Source of the DNA: Hyphomonas sp.
GTDB lineage: Bacteria; Pseudomonadota; Alphaproteobacteria; Caulobacterales; Hyphomonadaceae
DNA length: 64,000 bases
Assembly (NCBI GenBank): GCA_020638455.1
Contig: JACKIK010000003.1
Location: forward strand, 62,001-126,000
Reading direction: 5' to 3'
Below the pieces are notes generated by a model that was given only the letters and a program-made list of their open reading frames with translations, made no database searches and was not told the DNA's origin. The stretch's first letter is position 1, and the number at the start of each line of letters is the position of its first letter. The position numbers and the translations under genes are program-made. This document shows, piece after piece, positions 31,934 through 40,639 of this stretch.

Positions 31934-32521
31934 TTAGGCGTCGACGACGCCGGCTTCGGACGCACCGTCGGTGCGGCGGCCAACGACGTCCTGCACCTTC
32001 AGGCCGCGCTTGGAAGCGACGGACCGCGGGCTGGCCTGTCCTTTGAGCGCGTCGAACGTGGCGCGAACCATGTTGTACGGGTTCGAGGAGCCGAGCGACT
32101 TGCCGACAACGTCATGCACGCCCAGCACTTCCATCACGGCACGCATCGGGCCGCCGGCGATCACGCCGGTACCGGGAGGCGCTGCGCGCAGCACGACCTT
32201 GCCGGCACCCCAGCGACCGCGGCCGTCATGGTGCAGCGTGCGGCCTTCGCGCAGCGGAATGCGGACCATGTTGCGCTTGGCTTCTTCGGTCGCCTTGCGG
32301 ATGGCTTCCGGAACCTCGCGGGCCTTGCCCTTGCCGAAGCCGGCGCGGCCCTTCTGGTCTCCGACCACGACGAGGGCGGCGAAACCGAAGTTCTTGCCGC
32401 CTTTCACGGTCTTGGCGACGCGGTTGATGCCAACCAGCTTGTCGACCAGTTCGGACTGCTGCTCTTCCTCGCGATCACGATCGCGTTCGCGGCGGCGGCC
32501 TCTTCCTCTTTCTTCAGCCAT
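31934..32521 (-). CDS. rpsE: 30S ribosomal protein S5
   Basis: A 195-residue S5, involved in decoding accuracy and mRNA entry helicase action. An N-terminal Arg/Glu-rich extension (residues 2-22, AEERGRGRRRERDRDREE) precedes the dsRBD-like core ELVDKLVGINRVAKTVKGG, FGFAALVVVGD, GKAREVPEAI. GVIAGGPMRAVMEVLGVHDV is the second domain. The charged N-terminal extension is typical of alphaproteobacteria. It is 11 bp after rplR. Confidence 0.97.
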   Translation of the reverse strand: MAEERGRGRRRERDRDREEEQQSELVDKLVGINRVAKTVKGGKNFGFAALVVVGDQKGRAGFGKGKAREVPEAIRKATEEAKRNMVRIPLREGRTLHHDGRGRWGAGKVVLRAAPPGTGVIAGGPMRAVMEVLGVHDVVGKSLGSSNPYNMVRATFDALKGQASPRSVASKRGLKVQDVVGRRTDGASEAGVVDA

Positions 32522-32532
32522 AGGGCCTCTCC

Positions 32533-32895
32533 TTAGAATTTGAGACCGCCCTCACGGGCGGCGTCTGCCAGGGCTTTGACCCGGCCGTGGAACATGTAAC
32601 CGCCACGGTCGAAGACGACGTCTTCGACGCCGGCTTTCTTCGCGCGCTCGGCGAGGGCCTTGCCGACAAGGGCGGCTGCCGCCGTATCGGCACCGGTCTT
32701 GGCGCTGCCCAGCACATCCTTCTCCAGCGTCGAAGCCGAGGCGAGCGTGATGCCCTTCTCATCGTCGATGATCTGCGCCGAGATGTTCTTATGGCTGCGC
32801 GCAACCGACAGGCGCGGACGCCCTTCGGCGACCTTGCGGAGCTTGGCACGGACCCGGTGGGCGCGGCGCTGCATCTTTTCGCGTGAGCTTTTCAT
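32533..32895 (-). CDS. rplR: 50S ribosomal protein L18
   Basis: A 120-residue 5S-rRNA-binding protein. The ATG at 32895 gives MKSSREKMQRRAHRVRAKLRK; a longer open frame upstream overlaps rplF and is not used. RPRLSVARSHKNISAQIIDDEKG and VFDRGGYMFHGRVKALADAAREGGL are the family core. It stands 4 bp after rplF and 11 bp before rpsE, in standard spc order. Confidence 0.97.
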   Translation of the reverse strand: MKSSREKMQRRAHRVRAKLRKVAEGRPRLSVARSHKNISAQIIDDEKGITLASASTLEKDVLGSAKTGADTAAAALVGKALAERAKKAGVEDVVFDRGGYMFHGRVKALADAAREGGLKF

Positions 32896-32899
32896 GGCG

Positions 32900-33511
32900 T
32901 TACTTCTTCTTGCCTTCCTTACGGCGGACATATTCGCCCGCGTAACGGATGCCCTTGCCCTTGTAAGGCTCCGGCGAACGGTACTTGCGGATTTCAGCGG
33001 CGACCTGGCCGACGACCTGCTTGTCGGCGCCCGAAATGATGATTTCGGTCGGCTTCGACGAGGCCAGCGTGATGCCTTCGGGCGCGGCGTAAACCACATC
33101 GTGCGACAGGCCGAGCGCGAGCTTCACGTCCTTGCCCTGCATCTGCGCACGATAACCGACGCCGACCAGTTCGAGGGTTCTGGAGTAGCCGTTGGCCACG
33201 CCTTCAACCAGGTTCGCCGCGCGGGCGCGCATCGTGCCCCACTGGGTGCGGGCGACCGGATCGAGCGCCTGGGCCAGCGTCGGCGGACGCTTGCCGCGAG
33301 CCTTGGCGGCCTCGATGGCGCTTTCCGCGGACTTCATGATGTCGGCGCGCGGGGTCAGCGTCAGCTCACTGCCTTCGAGCTTCGGCGTAATGACATCGAC
33401 GACGGTAAAGGACAGCTCGCCCTTCGGACCCTTCGCCTTGATCGTCTGTCCGTCGACGGACACCGTGGTGCCGTTGGGGACTGCGATCGGGAGTTTACCA
33501 ATACGTGACAT
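32900..33511 (-). CDS. rplF: 50S ribosomal protein L6 with internal insertion
   Basis: A 203-residue L6, about 26 longer than the usual 177. MSRIGKLPIAVPNGTTVSVDG and SYRTLELVGVGYRAQ-like parts and the end EPYKGKGIRYAGEYVRRKEGKKK are normal (the actual middle segment is SRTLELVGVGYRAQ). The extra residues lie at about 57-85, between TPRAD and the conserved Trp91, and read as a charged helix (AESAIEAAKARGKR) plus PPTLAQALDP. L6 sits near the sarcin-ricin loop; the insert would be on the N-terminal lobe surface. It is 11 bp after rpsH. Confidence 0.97.
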   Translation of the reverse strand: MSRIGKLPIAVPNGTTVSVDGQTIKAKGPKGELSFTVVDVITPKLEGSELTLTPRADIMKSAESAIEAAKARGKRPPTLAQALDPVARTQWGTMRARAANLVEGVANGYSRTLELVGVGYRAQMQGKDVKLALGLSHDVVYAAPEGITLASSKPTEIIISGADKQVVGQVAAEIRKYRSPEPYKGKGIRYAGEYVRRKEGKKK

Positions 33512-33522
33512 GGGGCGCTCTC

Positions 33523-33918
33523 CTAGAAGACCCGGCAGAGCACTTCGCCACCGACATTCTCGTTGCGGGCAACATTGTCGGACATCACGCCTTTCGAGGT
33601 CGAAAGGATCGAGATGCCGAGGCCGTTGCGCACGAGCGGGATGTCGGTAACCGAAGAGTACACGCGGCGGCCGGGCTTGGAGACACGCTTGATCTCCGAG
33701 ATGACCGGCTGGCCTTCGTAATACTTCAGCTCGATTTCCAGGTTCTTGTGGCCGTCTTTCTCAATTTCGGCGTAGCCGCGGATGTAGCCCTCGGACTGGA
33801 GGACGTCGAGCACGCGGGCACGCAGCTTCGAAGACGGGGTGACAACTTTCGACATGCCGCGCATCTGGGCGTTGCGGATGCGGGTCAGCATATCGCCGAG
33901 GGGATCAGAAATGTTCAT
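33523..33918 (-). CDS. rpsH: 30S ribosomal protein S8
   Basis: A 131-residue S8, which binds helix 21 of 16S rRNA early in assembly and often represses the spc operon by binding its own mRNA. DPLGDMLTRIRNAQMRGMSKV begins it, and the C-terminal GLGISILSTSKGVMSDNVARNENVGGEVLCRVF is the rRNA-binding part with the family STSKG motif. It lies 16 bp after rpsN. Confidence 0.98.
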   Translation of the reverse strand: MNISDPLGDMLTRIRNAQMRGMSKVVTPSSKLRARVLDVLQSEGYIRGYAEIEKDGHKNLEIELKYYEGQPVISEIKRVSKPGRRVYSSVTDIPLVRNGLGISILSTSKGVMSDNVARNENVGGEVLCRVF

Positions 33919-33934
33919 ATACGGTCCTCCTCTC

Positions 33935-34240
33935 TTACCAGCTGGACTTCACGAGGCCGGGGATCTGGCCCTGCGAGCCAAGCTCGCGCAGCGCGATCCG
34001 CGACATTTTCAGTTTGCGATAGTAGGCACGCGGACGGCCCGACACTTCGCAGCGGTTGCGCACGCGGCCCGGAGCCGAGTTGCGCGGCAGCTCGGCCAGC
34101 TTGAGGCGGGCCTTGTAGCGCTCTTCCAGCGACAGGTTCTCATCCATCGCAGCCGCTTTCAGCTTCTCACGCCGTGCAGCGTAACGAGCCACGAGCATCT
34201 CGCGCTTCTTGTTCTTCTCGATTGCGCTCTTCTTTGCCAT
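33935..34240 (-). CDS. rpsN: 30S ribosomal protein S14 (zinc-independent type)
   Basis: A 101-residue S14. MAKKSAIEKNKKREMLVARYA is the N terminus of the long C-minus type, and the end has RNRCEVSGRPRAYYRKLKMSRIALRE with only one cysteine, so no zinc ribbon. GGAGACTGCTGAA precedes the ATG at 34240; a longer open frame upstream overlaps rplE and is not used. It is 20 bp after rplE. Confidence 0.97.
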   Translation of the reverse strand: MAKKSAIEKNKKREMLVARYAARREKLKAAAMDENLSLEERYKARLKLAELPRNSAPGRVRNRCEVSGRPRAYYRKLKMSRIALRELGSQGQIPGLVKSSW

Positions 34241-34260
34241 TTCAGCAGTCTCCTCGCGCG

Positions 34261-34815
34261 CTAGTTCCGGAACGGGAAGCCACACTCGGCGAGGAGTGCC
34301 TTGGCTTCTTCGTTCGTGGCTGCGGTGGTGCAGACGATGATGTCCATACCGCGGATATCGTCGACTTCGTCGTAGTTGATCTCCGGAAACACGATGTGTT
34401 CCTTCAGGCCCATGGCGAAGTTGCCACGGCCGTCGAAGCTCTTGCCGTTGAGGCCCCGGAAGTCCTTCACGCGCGGAAGCGCGATGTTCGTCAGACGGTC
34501 CAGAAACTCCCACATACGGTCGCGGCGCAGGGTAACCTTGCAGCCGATCAGCATGCCTTCGCGGACCTTGAAGCCGGCGATCGACTTGCGGGCCTTGGTG
34601 GCCACCGGCTTCTGGCCAGCAATACGCTCGAGCTCGGCCAGGGCCGACTTGATCTTCTTGGAGTCGGCAACCGCTTCGCCGACGCCCATGTTGATCACGA
34701 CCTTCTCGACCTTCGGCACAAGCATCGGGTTGGAGTAGTTGAACTGCTCCTGCAGCTTGGCGCGGATCTGCTCGCGGTACTTCGTCTTCAGACGGGGTTC
34801 GTATGCCTTAGACAT
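34261..34815 (-). CDS. rplE: 50S ribosomal protein L5
   Basis: A 184-residue L5, which binds 5S rRNA and contacts S13 and the P-site tRNA. MLVPKVEKVVINMGVGEAV, GQKPVATKARKSIAGFKVREG and RVKDFRGLNGKSFDGRGNFAMGLKEHIVFPEI are the core motifs. The start at 34815 lies 8 bp inside the end of rplX, a translational overlap. Followed 20 bp later by rpsN. Confidence 0.98.
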   Translation of the reverse strand: MSKAYEPRLKTKYREQIRAKLQEQFNYSNPMLVPKVEKVVINMGVGEAVADSKKIKSALAELERIAGQKPVATKARKSIAGFKVREGMLIGCKVTLRRDRMWEFLDRLTNIALPRVKDFRGLNGKSFDGRGNFAMGLKEHIVFPEINYDEVDDIRGMDIIVCTTAATNEEAKALLAECGFPFRN

Positions 34816-35125
34816 CGATGGATTCCCCAGAGCGTTTTGCATAGCGGGTCTTGCGGCCATGCTCATCGGTTTTGAAACCCACGCGGACGGCCTTGCCATC
34901 GCGCGGATCGGCGAGCGCCACGTTCGAGACGTGAATCGGAGCCTCGAAGCGCTTGATGCCGCCAGCATCGAACTGGGACGGCTTCTGGTGGCGCTGGACG
35001 ACATTCACGCCGCGCACGACGACGCGGTTCTCATCCGGGATCACCTTCAGGACTTCGCCCTTGGCGCCCTTGTTGCTTCCGGCGATCACGACAACCGTGT
35101 CGCCCTTCTTGATCTTCGCAGCCAT
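34808..35125 (-). CDS. rplX: 50S ribosomal protein L24
   Basis: A 105-residue L24, an assembly-initiating protein with a KOW fold. IKKGDTVVVIAGSNKGAKGEVLKV is the KOW segment, then NRVVVRGVNVVQRHQKPSQ and SNVALADPRDGKAVRVGFK. The ATG at 35125 is one base after the end of rplN; its 3' end overlaps rplE by 8 bp. A longer upstream frame runs through rplN and is not used. Confidence 0.97.
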   Translation of the reverse strand: MAAKIKKGDTVVVIAGSNKGAKGEVLKVIPDENRVVVRGVNVVQRHQKPSQFDAGGIKRFEAPIHVSNVALADPRDGKAVRVGFKTDEHGRKTRYAKRSGESIDV

Positions 35126-35126
35126 G

Positions 35127-35495
35127 TTACAGGACCTCCGGGGCCATGTTGGCGATCTTGACCTGGTTCTTGGCGCGCAGTTCGCGCGGAACCGGGCCGA
35201 ACACGCGGGTACCGATCGGCTCGCCATTGTTGTTGATCAGCACGGCGGCATTGGTGTCGAAGCGGATGGTGGAGCCGTCCGCGCGGTTGATGTCCTTCGA
35301 CACGCGCACGACGACGGCCTTGCGGACGTCACCCTTCTTCACGCGGCCGGTCGGGATCGCTTCCTTCACGGAGACGACGATCACGTCGCCCACCGAGGCG
35401 TAGCGGCGACCGGCGCCACCCAGCACCTTGATGCACTGGACGCGGCGTGCGCCGGAGTTGTCAGCCACCCGCAGGTTGCTTTGCATCTGGATCAT
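35127..35495 (-). CDS. rplN: 50S ribosomal protein L14
   Basis: A 122-residue L14, exactly the usual length, found at the subunit interface (bridge B8) and the binding point of silencing factor RsfS. MIQMQSNLRVADNSGARRVQCIKVLGG and GSTIRFDTNAAVLINNNGEPIGTRVFGPVPRELR are standard. It begins within the rpsQ stop (4-bp overlap) and is followed directly by rplX. Confidence 0.98.
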   Translation of the reverse strand: MIQMQSNLRVADNSGARRVQCIKVLGGAGRRYASVGDVIVVSVKEAIPTGRVKKGDVRKAVVVRVSKDINRADGSTIRFDTNAAVLINNNGEPIGTRVFGPVPRELRAKNQVKIANMAPEVL

Positions 35496-35737
35496 GCGTC
35501 ACTCCCATCATCGGTGACGAGTTCCCAGCGCTTCAGCTTCGACTTCGGCGGGCACTCGCGGATCGTTACGGTCTGGCCCTCGACGGCGGTGTTGCCTTCG
35601 TCGTGGGCGTGATATTTTTTCGAACGGCGAACGATCTTCTTCATCACAGGATGGGTGAAGGTACGCTCGACGCGAACGATGGCGGTCTTGTCCTGCTTGG
35701 TCGAGACCACAACGCCTTCCATAATACGCTTGGGCAT
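35492..35737 (-). CDS. rpsQ: 30S ribosomal protein S17
   Basis: An 81-residue S17 with OB fold, an early 16S-binding protein. PKRIMEGVVVSTKQDKTAIVRVERTFTHPVMKKIVRRSKKYHAHDE is the core (read in two parts about FTHP), and VTIRECPPKSKLKRWELV follows. The 3' end overlaps rplN by 4 bp, and rpmC lies 11 bp upstream. Standard S10-operon placing. Confidence 0.97.
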   Translation of the reverse strand: MPKRIMEGVVVSTKQDKTAIVRVERTFTHPVMKKIVRRSKKYHAHDEGNTAVEGQTVTIRECPPKSKLKRWELVTDDGSDA

Positions 35738-35748
35738 GATCTCTCTCC

Positions 35749-35967
35749 TTACGCCTTGCCTGCCTGGGCCTTCTCGCGCATCACGGTCTTGACGCGAGCA
35801 ATGTCGCGGCGGACTTCGGAAACGCGGGCCGTCTTTTCCAGCTGGCCGGTGGCCGCCTGGAAACGCAGGTTGAACTGTTCTTTCTTCAGCTTCACCAGCT
35901 CGTCCTTGAGCTGGTCAGCATTCTTCGCCTGGATGTCTTCAAGGCGTGCTCTGGTCTTGCGTGCCAT
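35749..35967 (-). CDS. rpmC: 50S ribosomal protein L29
   Basis: A 72-residue helical-hairpin protein at the tunnel exit, where it helps trigger factor and SRP docking. The core DIQAKNADQLKDELVKLKKEQFNLRFQAATGQLEKTARVSEVRRDIARVKTVM is shown here by its FNLRFQAATGQLE turn and the RVSEVRRDIARVKT helix. It is 2 bp after rplP and 11 bp before rpsQ. Confidence 0.97.
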   Translation of the reverse strand: MARKTRARLEDIQAKNADQLKDELVKLKKEQFNLRFQAATGQLEKTARVSEVRRDIARVKTVMREKAQAGKA

Positions 35968-35969
35968 GA

Positions 35970-36386
35970 TCAGATCCCCTCGATGCGCTTGACGATTTTC
36001 GTCTTCACCGGAAGCTTGGCCGCGCCGAGGCGCAGGGCTTCGCGGGCGGTCTCTTCCGGAACACCGTCGATCTCGAACAGGATGCGGCCGGGCGCGACGC
36101 GGGAGACCCAGCGGTCGACCGAGCCCTTGCCCTTACCCATCCGCACTTCGATCGGCTTCGCCGAAACCGGCACGTCCGGGAACACGCGGATCCACACTTT
36201 GCCCTGGCGCTTCATCTCGCGGGTGATGGCCCGGCGGGTGGCTTCGATCTGGCGCGCGGTGACGCGCTCCGGTTCGAGGGCCTTGAGGCCGAACTCACCG
36301 AATGCCAGCGAGAAGCCGCCCTTCGAATTGCCGCTGATCCGACCCTTGAAGGCCTTGCGGAACTTGGTTCGTTTCGGTTGACGCAT
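35970..36386 (-). CDS. rplP: 50S ribosomal protein L16
   Basis: A 138-residue L16, which contacts the A-site tRNA elbow and 5S rRNA. MRQPKRTKFRKAFKGRISGNSKGG begins it, and WIRVFPDVPVSAKPIEVRMGKGKGSVDRWV contains the conserved Arg loop that is often hydroxylated by RoxA-type enzymes. GRILFEIDGVPEETAREALRLGAAKLPVKTK closes it. It is 3 bp after rpsC. Confidence 0.98.
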   Translation of the reverse strand: MRQPKRTKFRKAFKGRISGNSKGGFSLAFGEFGLKALEPERVTARQIEATRRAITREMKRQGKVWIRVFPDVPVSAKPIEVRMGKGKGSVDRWVSRVAPGRILFEIDGVPEETAREALRLGAAKLPVKTKIVKRIEGI

Positions 36387-36389
36387 CTC

Positions 36390-37126
<737 letters not shown>

Positions 37127-37127
<1 letters not shown>

Positions 37128-37516
37128 CAGGCGGCCTCCGGTTCCATGCTCGTGTCGCGCAGCACGATGGTGAGCTGCGAGAAGGGTTTCTGGATCGGTG
37201 CGGCGCGACCGCGGGCGCGGGCCCGGATGCGCTTCATCACCAGGTTCTTGCCAACGTGCGCCTCGGCGACGACCAGGCTGTCGATATCGAGGTTGTGGTT
37301 GTTCTCTGCGTTCGCGATGGCGCTCTGCAGCAGCTTGCGGACGTCCTTGGCCGGGCGCTTCGGCGAGAACTGAAGCTCAGCCAGGGCGCGTTCGACCTTC
37401 AGGCCGCGGATCTGCTGGGCGAGCAGGTTCAGTTTCTGCGGGCTGGAACGGTACATGCGCAGCACGGCACGTGCTTCGTTCGCGGCCTGCTTCGGAGGAT
37501 TCTTGGCCTTTGCCAT
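37127..37516 (-). CDS. rplV: 50S ribosomal protein L22
   Basis: A 129-residue L22, whose beta-hairpin lines the nascent-peptide tunnel. EARAVLRMYRSSPQKLNLLAQQIRGLKVERALAEL is the N-terminal core, NNHNLDIDSLVVAEAHVGKNL follows, and the hairpin tip is RIRARARGRAAPIQKPFSQLTIVL. It is 2 bp after rpsS and overlaps rpsC by one base. Confidence 0.98.
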
Positions 37517-37518
37517 GA

Positions 37519-37797
37519 CTACTTCCTCTTCGCTTTCTTGTCCGCGCCGTGGCCGTAATAGGTACGGGTCGGAGCGAACTCGCCGAACTTGTGACCCACC
37601 ATCTCTTCCGACACGGTGACGGGGATGAACTTGTTGCCATTGTGGACCTGGAAATTCAGGCCAACGAATTGCGGCATGATCGTCGAGCGGCGCGACCAGG
37701 TCTTGATCACCGTGCGCTTCTCGGAGGAACGGGCTTCCTCTGCCTTCTTCAGCAGGTAGCCGTCGACGAACGGGCCTTTCCAGACAGAACGGGGCAT
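37519..37797 (-). CDS. rpsS: 30S ribosomal protein S19
   Basis: A 92-residue S19 of the small-subunit head. MPRSVWKGPFVDGYLLKKAEEA and the late VSEEMVGHKFGEFAPTRTYYGHGADKKAKRK are the family marks, with the basic tail near the A and P sites. It forms a complex with S13. It lies 15 bp after rplB and 2 bp before rplV; usual length. Confidence 0.98.
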   Translation of the reverse strand: MPRSVWKGPFVDGYLLKKAEEARSSEKRTVIKTWSRRSTIMPQFVGLNFQVHNGNKFIPVTVSEEMVGHKFGEFAPTRTYYGHGADKKAKRK

Positions 37798-37812
37798 GTC
37801 TCGGGGCTCCTG

Positions 37813-38643
37813 TTAGCGTTTCGCGTTACGGCGACGGATGATCAGACGATCCGTTGCCTTGTTCTTGCGGGTCTTCGGACCGCGGGTTTTCTTGCCCCAC
37901 GGCGTCACCGGGTGACGGCCGCCGGACGACTTGCCTTCACCACCGCCGTGCGGGTGGTCGACCGGGTTCATGACCACGCCGCGCACAGACGGGCGCTTGC
38001 CCATGTGGCGCTTGCGGCCGGCCTTCGAGAGGACCTGGTTCATGTTGTCCGGGTTGGAAACGGCGCCGACCGTGGCCAGGCAGCTGTCCATCACCATGCG
38101 CAGTTCGCCCGAAGCCAGCTTGATCTGCGCATAGCCGCCGTCGCGGCCGACGAGTTGGGCGTAGGTGCCGGCGGAGCGGACCATCTGGGCGCCCTTCTGC
38201 GGCTTCAGCTCGATATTGTGGATGATCGTACCGACCGGGATGTTCTTCAGCGGCAGCGTGTTGCCAGGCTTGATGTCGGCCGTGGCGGAGGTGACGACGG
38301 TGTCGCCGACTTCCAGGCGCTGCGGCGCGATGATGTAGGACAGCTGGCCGTCCTCGTACTTGATCAGCGCGATGAAGGCCGTGCGGTTCGGATCATATTC
38401 GAGGCGCTCGACGGTCGCCGGGATGTCCCAGCGGTTCCGCTTGAAGTCCACCTTGCGATAGGTGCGCTTCGCGCCGCCACCGATGCGGCGGGCAGTGATA
38501 CGGCCGTAATTGTTGCGGCCGCCGTTCTTGGTGAGACCCTCGGTGAGGGCCTTGACCGGCTTGCCCTTGTGCAGGTCCGACTTGTCGACCAGCACGAGCT
38601 GGCGGCGGCCGGGAGACGTGGGATTGAAAGTCTTAAGTGCCAT
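37813..38643 (-). CDS. rplB: 50S ribosomal protein L2
   Basis: A 276-residue L2, needed for subunit joining and for the peptidyl-transferase centre. SPGRRQLVLVDKSDLHKGKPVK begins it, GRNNYGRITARRIGGGAKRTYR follows, and the critical MNPVDHPHGGGEGKSSGGR loop with the functional His is intact. KTRKNKATDRLIIRRRN closes it. It stands 18 bp after rplW and 15 bp before rpsS. Confidence 0.98.
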   Translation of the reverse strand: MALKTFNPTSPGRRQLVLVDKSDLHKGKPVKALTEGLTKNGGRNNYGRITARRIGGGAKRTYRKVDFKRNRWDIPATVERLEYDPNRTAFIALIKYEDGQLSYIIAPQRLEVGDTVVTSATADIKPGNTLPLKNIPVGTIIHNIELKPQKGAQMVRSAGTYAQLVGRDGGYAQIKLASGELRMVMDSCLATVGAVSNPDNMNQVLSKAGRKRHMGKRPSVRGVVMNPVDHPHGGGEGKSSGGRHPVTPWGKKTRGPKTRKNKATDRLIIRRRNAKR

Positions 38644-38661
38644 TTCTCTCGTCCTTCCCGC

Positions 38662-38961
38662 TTACAGGCCCGTCGTGATGTCGACAGACTGGCCCTCGGC
38701 GAGCGTCACGATGGCTTTCTTGACGTCGTTGCGACGGCCCATGTAGCCACGGAAACGCTTCGTTTTGCCCTTCTGGAGCAGCGTGTTGACCTTGGTGACG
38801 TCGACCTTGAACAGGGCTTCGACGGCTTCCTTGATCGCCTTCTTGTCGGCATCGATGGCGACTTCGAAGACAATCTTGTTGTGTTCAGCCACCAGCGTCG
38901 ACTTCTCGGTGATGAGAGGACGGCGGATGACGTCGTAGTGATGGGGTTTCACCTCAGCCAT
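38662..38961 (-). CDS. rplW: 50S ribosomal protein L23
   Basis: A 99-residue L23, the docking site for trigger factor and SRP at the tunnel exit. HHYDVIRRPLITEKSTLVAEHNKIVFEVA is the first half, and VNTLLQKGKTKRFRGYMGRRNDVKKAIVTL contains the RNA-binding loop. It is 5 bp after rplD and 18 bp before rplB. Nothing unusual is seen. Confidence 0.98.
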   Translation of the reverse strand: MAEVKPHHYDVIRRPLITEKSTLVAEHNKIVFEVAIDADKKAIKEAVEALFKVDVTKVNTLLQKGKTKRFRGYMGRRNDVKKAIVTLAEGQSVDITTGL

Positions 38962-38966
38962 GACGA

Positions 38967-39605
38967 TCAGGCCTCCTTCGATCCGTCGAAGCGCGCCTTG
39001 ATGCCCTCGGCTGCTTCCTTGGTGATGACCAGCGTCTTGCGGCGCAGGATGTCGTAGACGTTGAGGCCGGCAACCGGCAGCACGTCGATGTTCGGAATGT
39101 TGCGCGCGGCCTTGGCGAAGTTCTCGTCGACCGAAACGCCCGAGATGATCAGCGCGTTCTCGATGCCGAGGCCGGCGAACTGGCCTGCCAGTTCCTTCGT
39201 CTTGGCCGACTTCAGGACCGCTTCGTCGAGGACGAGGATCGAGTCAGCCTTGACCTTGGACGACAGGGCGTGAGCCAGCGCCATCTTGCGGATCTTCTTC
39301 GGCAGGTCATGCGCATGGCTGCGCACGCGCGGGCCGTGGGCCGTGCCGCCGCCGACGAAGATCGGGGCATTGCGCGAGCCGTGACGGGCGCCGCCGGAAC
39401 CTTTCTGGCGGATGTACTTCTTGGTCGTGCGGGCGATTTCCGAACGCGTCTTGGTCTTGTGCGTGCCGGCCTGGCGCTTGGCGAGTTGCCAGCGGACCGT
39501 ACGCTGCAGGATGTCGTCGCGGATATCGTCGATGCCGAAGATCGCATCGTCGACCGTAATCTTGCCGGCAGCCTTGCCAGCCAGGGTTTTGACAGCGAGT
39601 TCCAT
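38967..39605 (-). CDS. rplD: 50S ribosomal protein L4
   Basis: A 212-residue L4. It has the tunnel-lining extended loop KTRSEIARTTKKYIRQKGSGGARHGSRNAPIFVGGGTAHGP and the globular remainder SVDENFAKAARNIPNIDVLPVAGLNVYDILRRKTLVIT (each quoted only in part: KKYIRQKGSGGARHG and NVYDILRRKTLVIT are diagnostic). In E. coli L4 represses its own operon; whether it does so here is unknown. One-base overlap with rplC. Confidence 0.98.
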   Translation of the reverse strand: MELAVKTLAGKAAGKITVDDAIFGIDDIRDDILQRTVRWQLAKRQAGTHKTKTRSEIARTTKKYIRQKGSGGARHGSRNAPIFVGGGTAHGPRVRSHAHDLPKKIRKMALAHALSSKVKADSILVLDEAVLKSAKTKELAGQFAGLGIENALIISGVSVDENFAKAARNIPNIDVLPVAGLNVYDILRRKTLVITKEAAEGIKARFDGSKEA

Positions 39606-40639
39606 TATTCAGCGTCCTTGCGGAGTTTTGCCAGCAGGTCCTTGTCGACCTGGGCGCGCGGCTCGCCGCCTGCCAGCATTTCCTGAGCCTGCTGCAGCCA
39701 TTCCTCGGCGACGGCCTGGTCGGCCACGCCCAGTTCGGCGAACAGCGCATCACGGTCAGCGTCCGACAGGGCAACCAGCGCGGTCAGCGTGGCGATGCCT
39801 TTTTCGGTCAGCTGCTCAGCCGTCTTCGGGCCAATGCCGTCGATCAGCTGGATGTTGTCGATCGGGTCTGCCTTGGCAGCCTTCTTGCCACCTTTCGGGG
39901 CGGCCTTTTCCGGTGCCTTGAACGAGCCGGCAGCCGGAGCTTCGGTTGGCAGCGCCTTTTTCACGGCGTCGCGGATCTCGACCACGGTGCCGTCATGACC
40001 CGGCACGGAGCCTTTCACGAGGATCAGGCCGCGATCGGTGTCCGTGCGAACGACTTCCAGGTTCTGCGTAGTGACGCGCTCCTGACCGTAGTGGCCGGCC
40101 ATCTTCTTGCCCTTCCACACGCGGCCCGGATCCTGGTTTGCACCGGTGGAGCCGTGCGAGCGGTGGGAGATCGAGACGCCGTGCGTGGCGCGCAGGCCGC
40201 CGAAGTTCCAGCGCTTCATCGCGCCGGAGAAACCTTTACCGATGGTGAGCGCGGCAACGTCCACCTTCTGGCCGACGACGAAATGGTCAGCGAGGACGGT
40301 CGAGCCGACTTCCGGCAGGTCGCCGGAGACGCGGAATTCCTTCACGGTGCGCTTCGGGGCAACGCCGGCTTTCGCGAAGTGGCCGCGCATCGCTTTGGAA
40401 GTGCGCTTCGCCTTCTTCTCGCCGATGCCCATGACGACAGCGGTATAGCCATCGGTGCGGGTGACATCGCCGCCCTTCTTGGTCTTGACGGCGCGCTCTT
40501 CTTCGGTGCGCACGCCAACGACCTGGCAGCCGTCGAGCGACAGGACAGTCACCGGCACGTGGCGGCCGGTCTCATCGAAAATGCGCGTCATGCCGAGTTT
40601 GGTGGCAAGCACGCCGGTACGGGCTGCTGGCAGAGCCAT
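39605..40639 (-). CDS. rplC: 50S ribosomal protein L3 with C-terminal helix-hairpin-helix extension
   Basis: A 344-residue L3; the common length is 205-260. Residues 1-230 are a normal L3 with SHRSHGSTGANQDPGRVWKGKKMAGHYG, the loop that reaches the peptidyl-transferase centre (partly: GANQDPGRVWKGKKMAGH). After an Ala/Lys/Pro linker (236-260) comes a helix-hairpin-helix segment NIQLIDGIGPKTAEQLTEKG (262-281) and a further helical part to the end. A related GIGPK motif ends the acidic protein at the right edge. One-base overlaps with rpsJ and rplD show tight coupling. Confidence 0.97.
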   Translation of the reverse strand: MALPAARTGVLATKLGMTRIFDETGRHVPVTVLSLDGCQVVGVRTEEERAVKTKKGGDVTRTDGYTAVVMGIGEKKAKRTSKAMRGHFAKAGVAPKRTVKEFRVSGDLPEVGSTVLADHFVVGQKVDVAALTIGKGFSGAMKRWNFGGLRATHGVSISHRSHGSTGANQDPGRVWKGKKMAGHYGQERVTTQNLEVVRTDTDRGLILVKGSVPGHDGTVVEIRDAVKKALPTEAPAAGSFKAPEKAAPKGGKKAAKADPIDNIQLIDGIGPKTAEQLTEKGIATLTALVALSDADRDALFAELGVADQAVAEEWLQQAQEMLAGGEPRAQVDKDLLAKLRKDAE

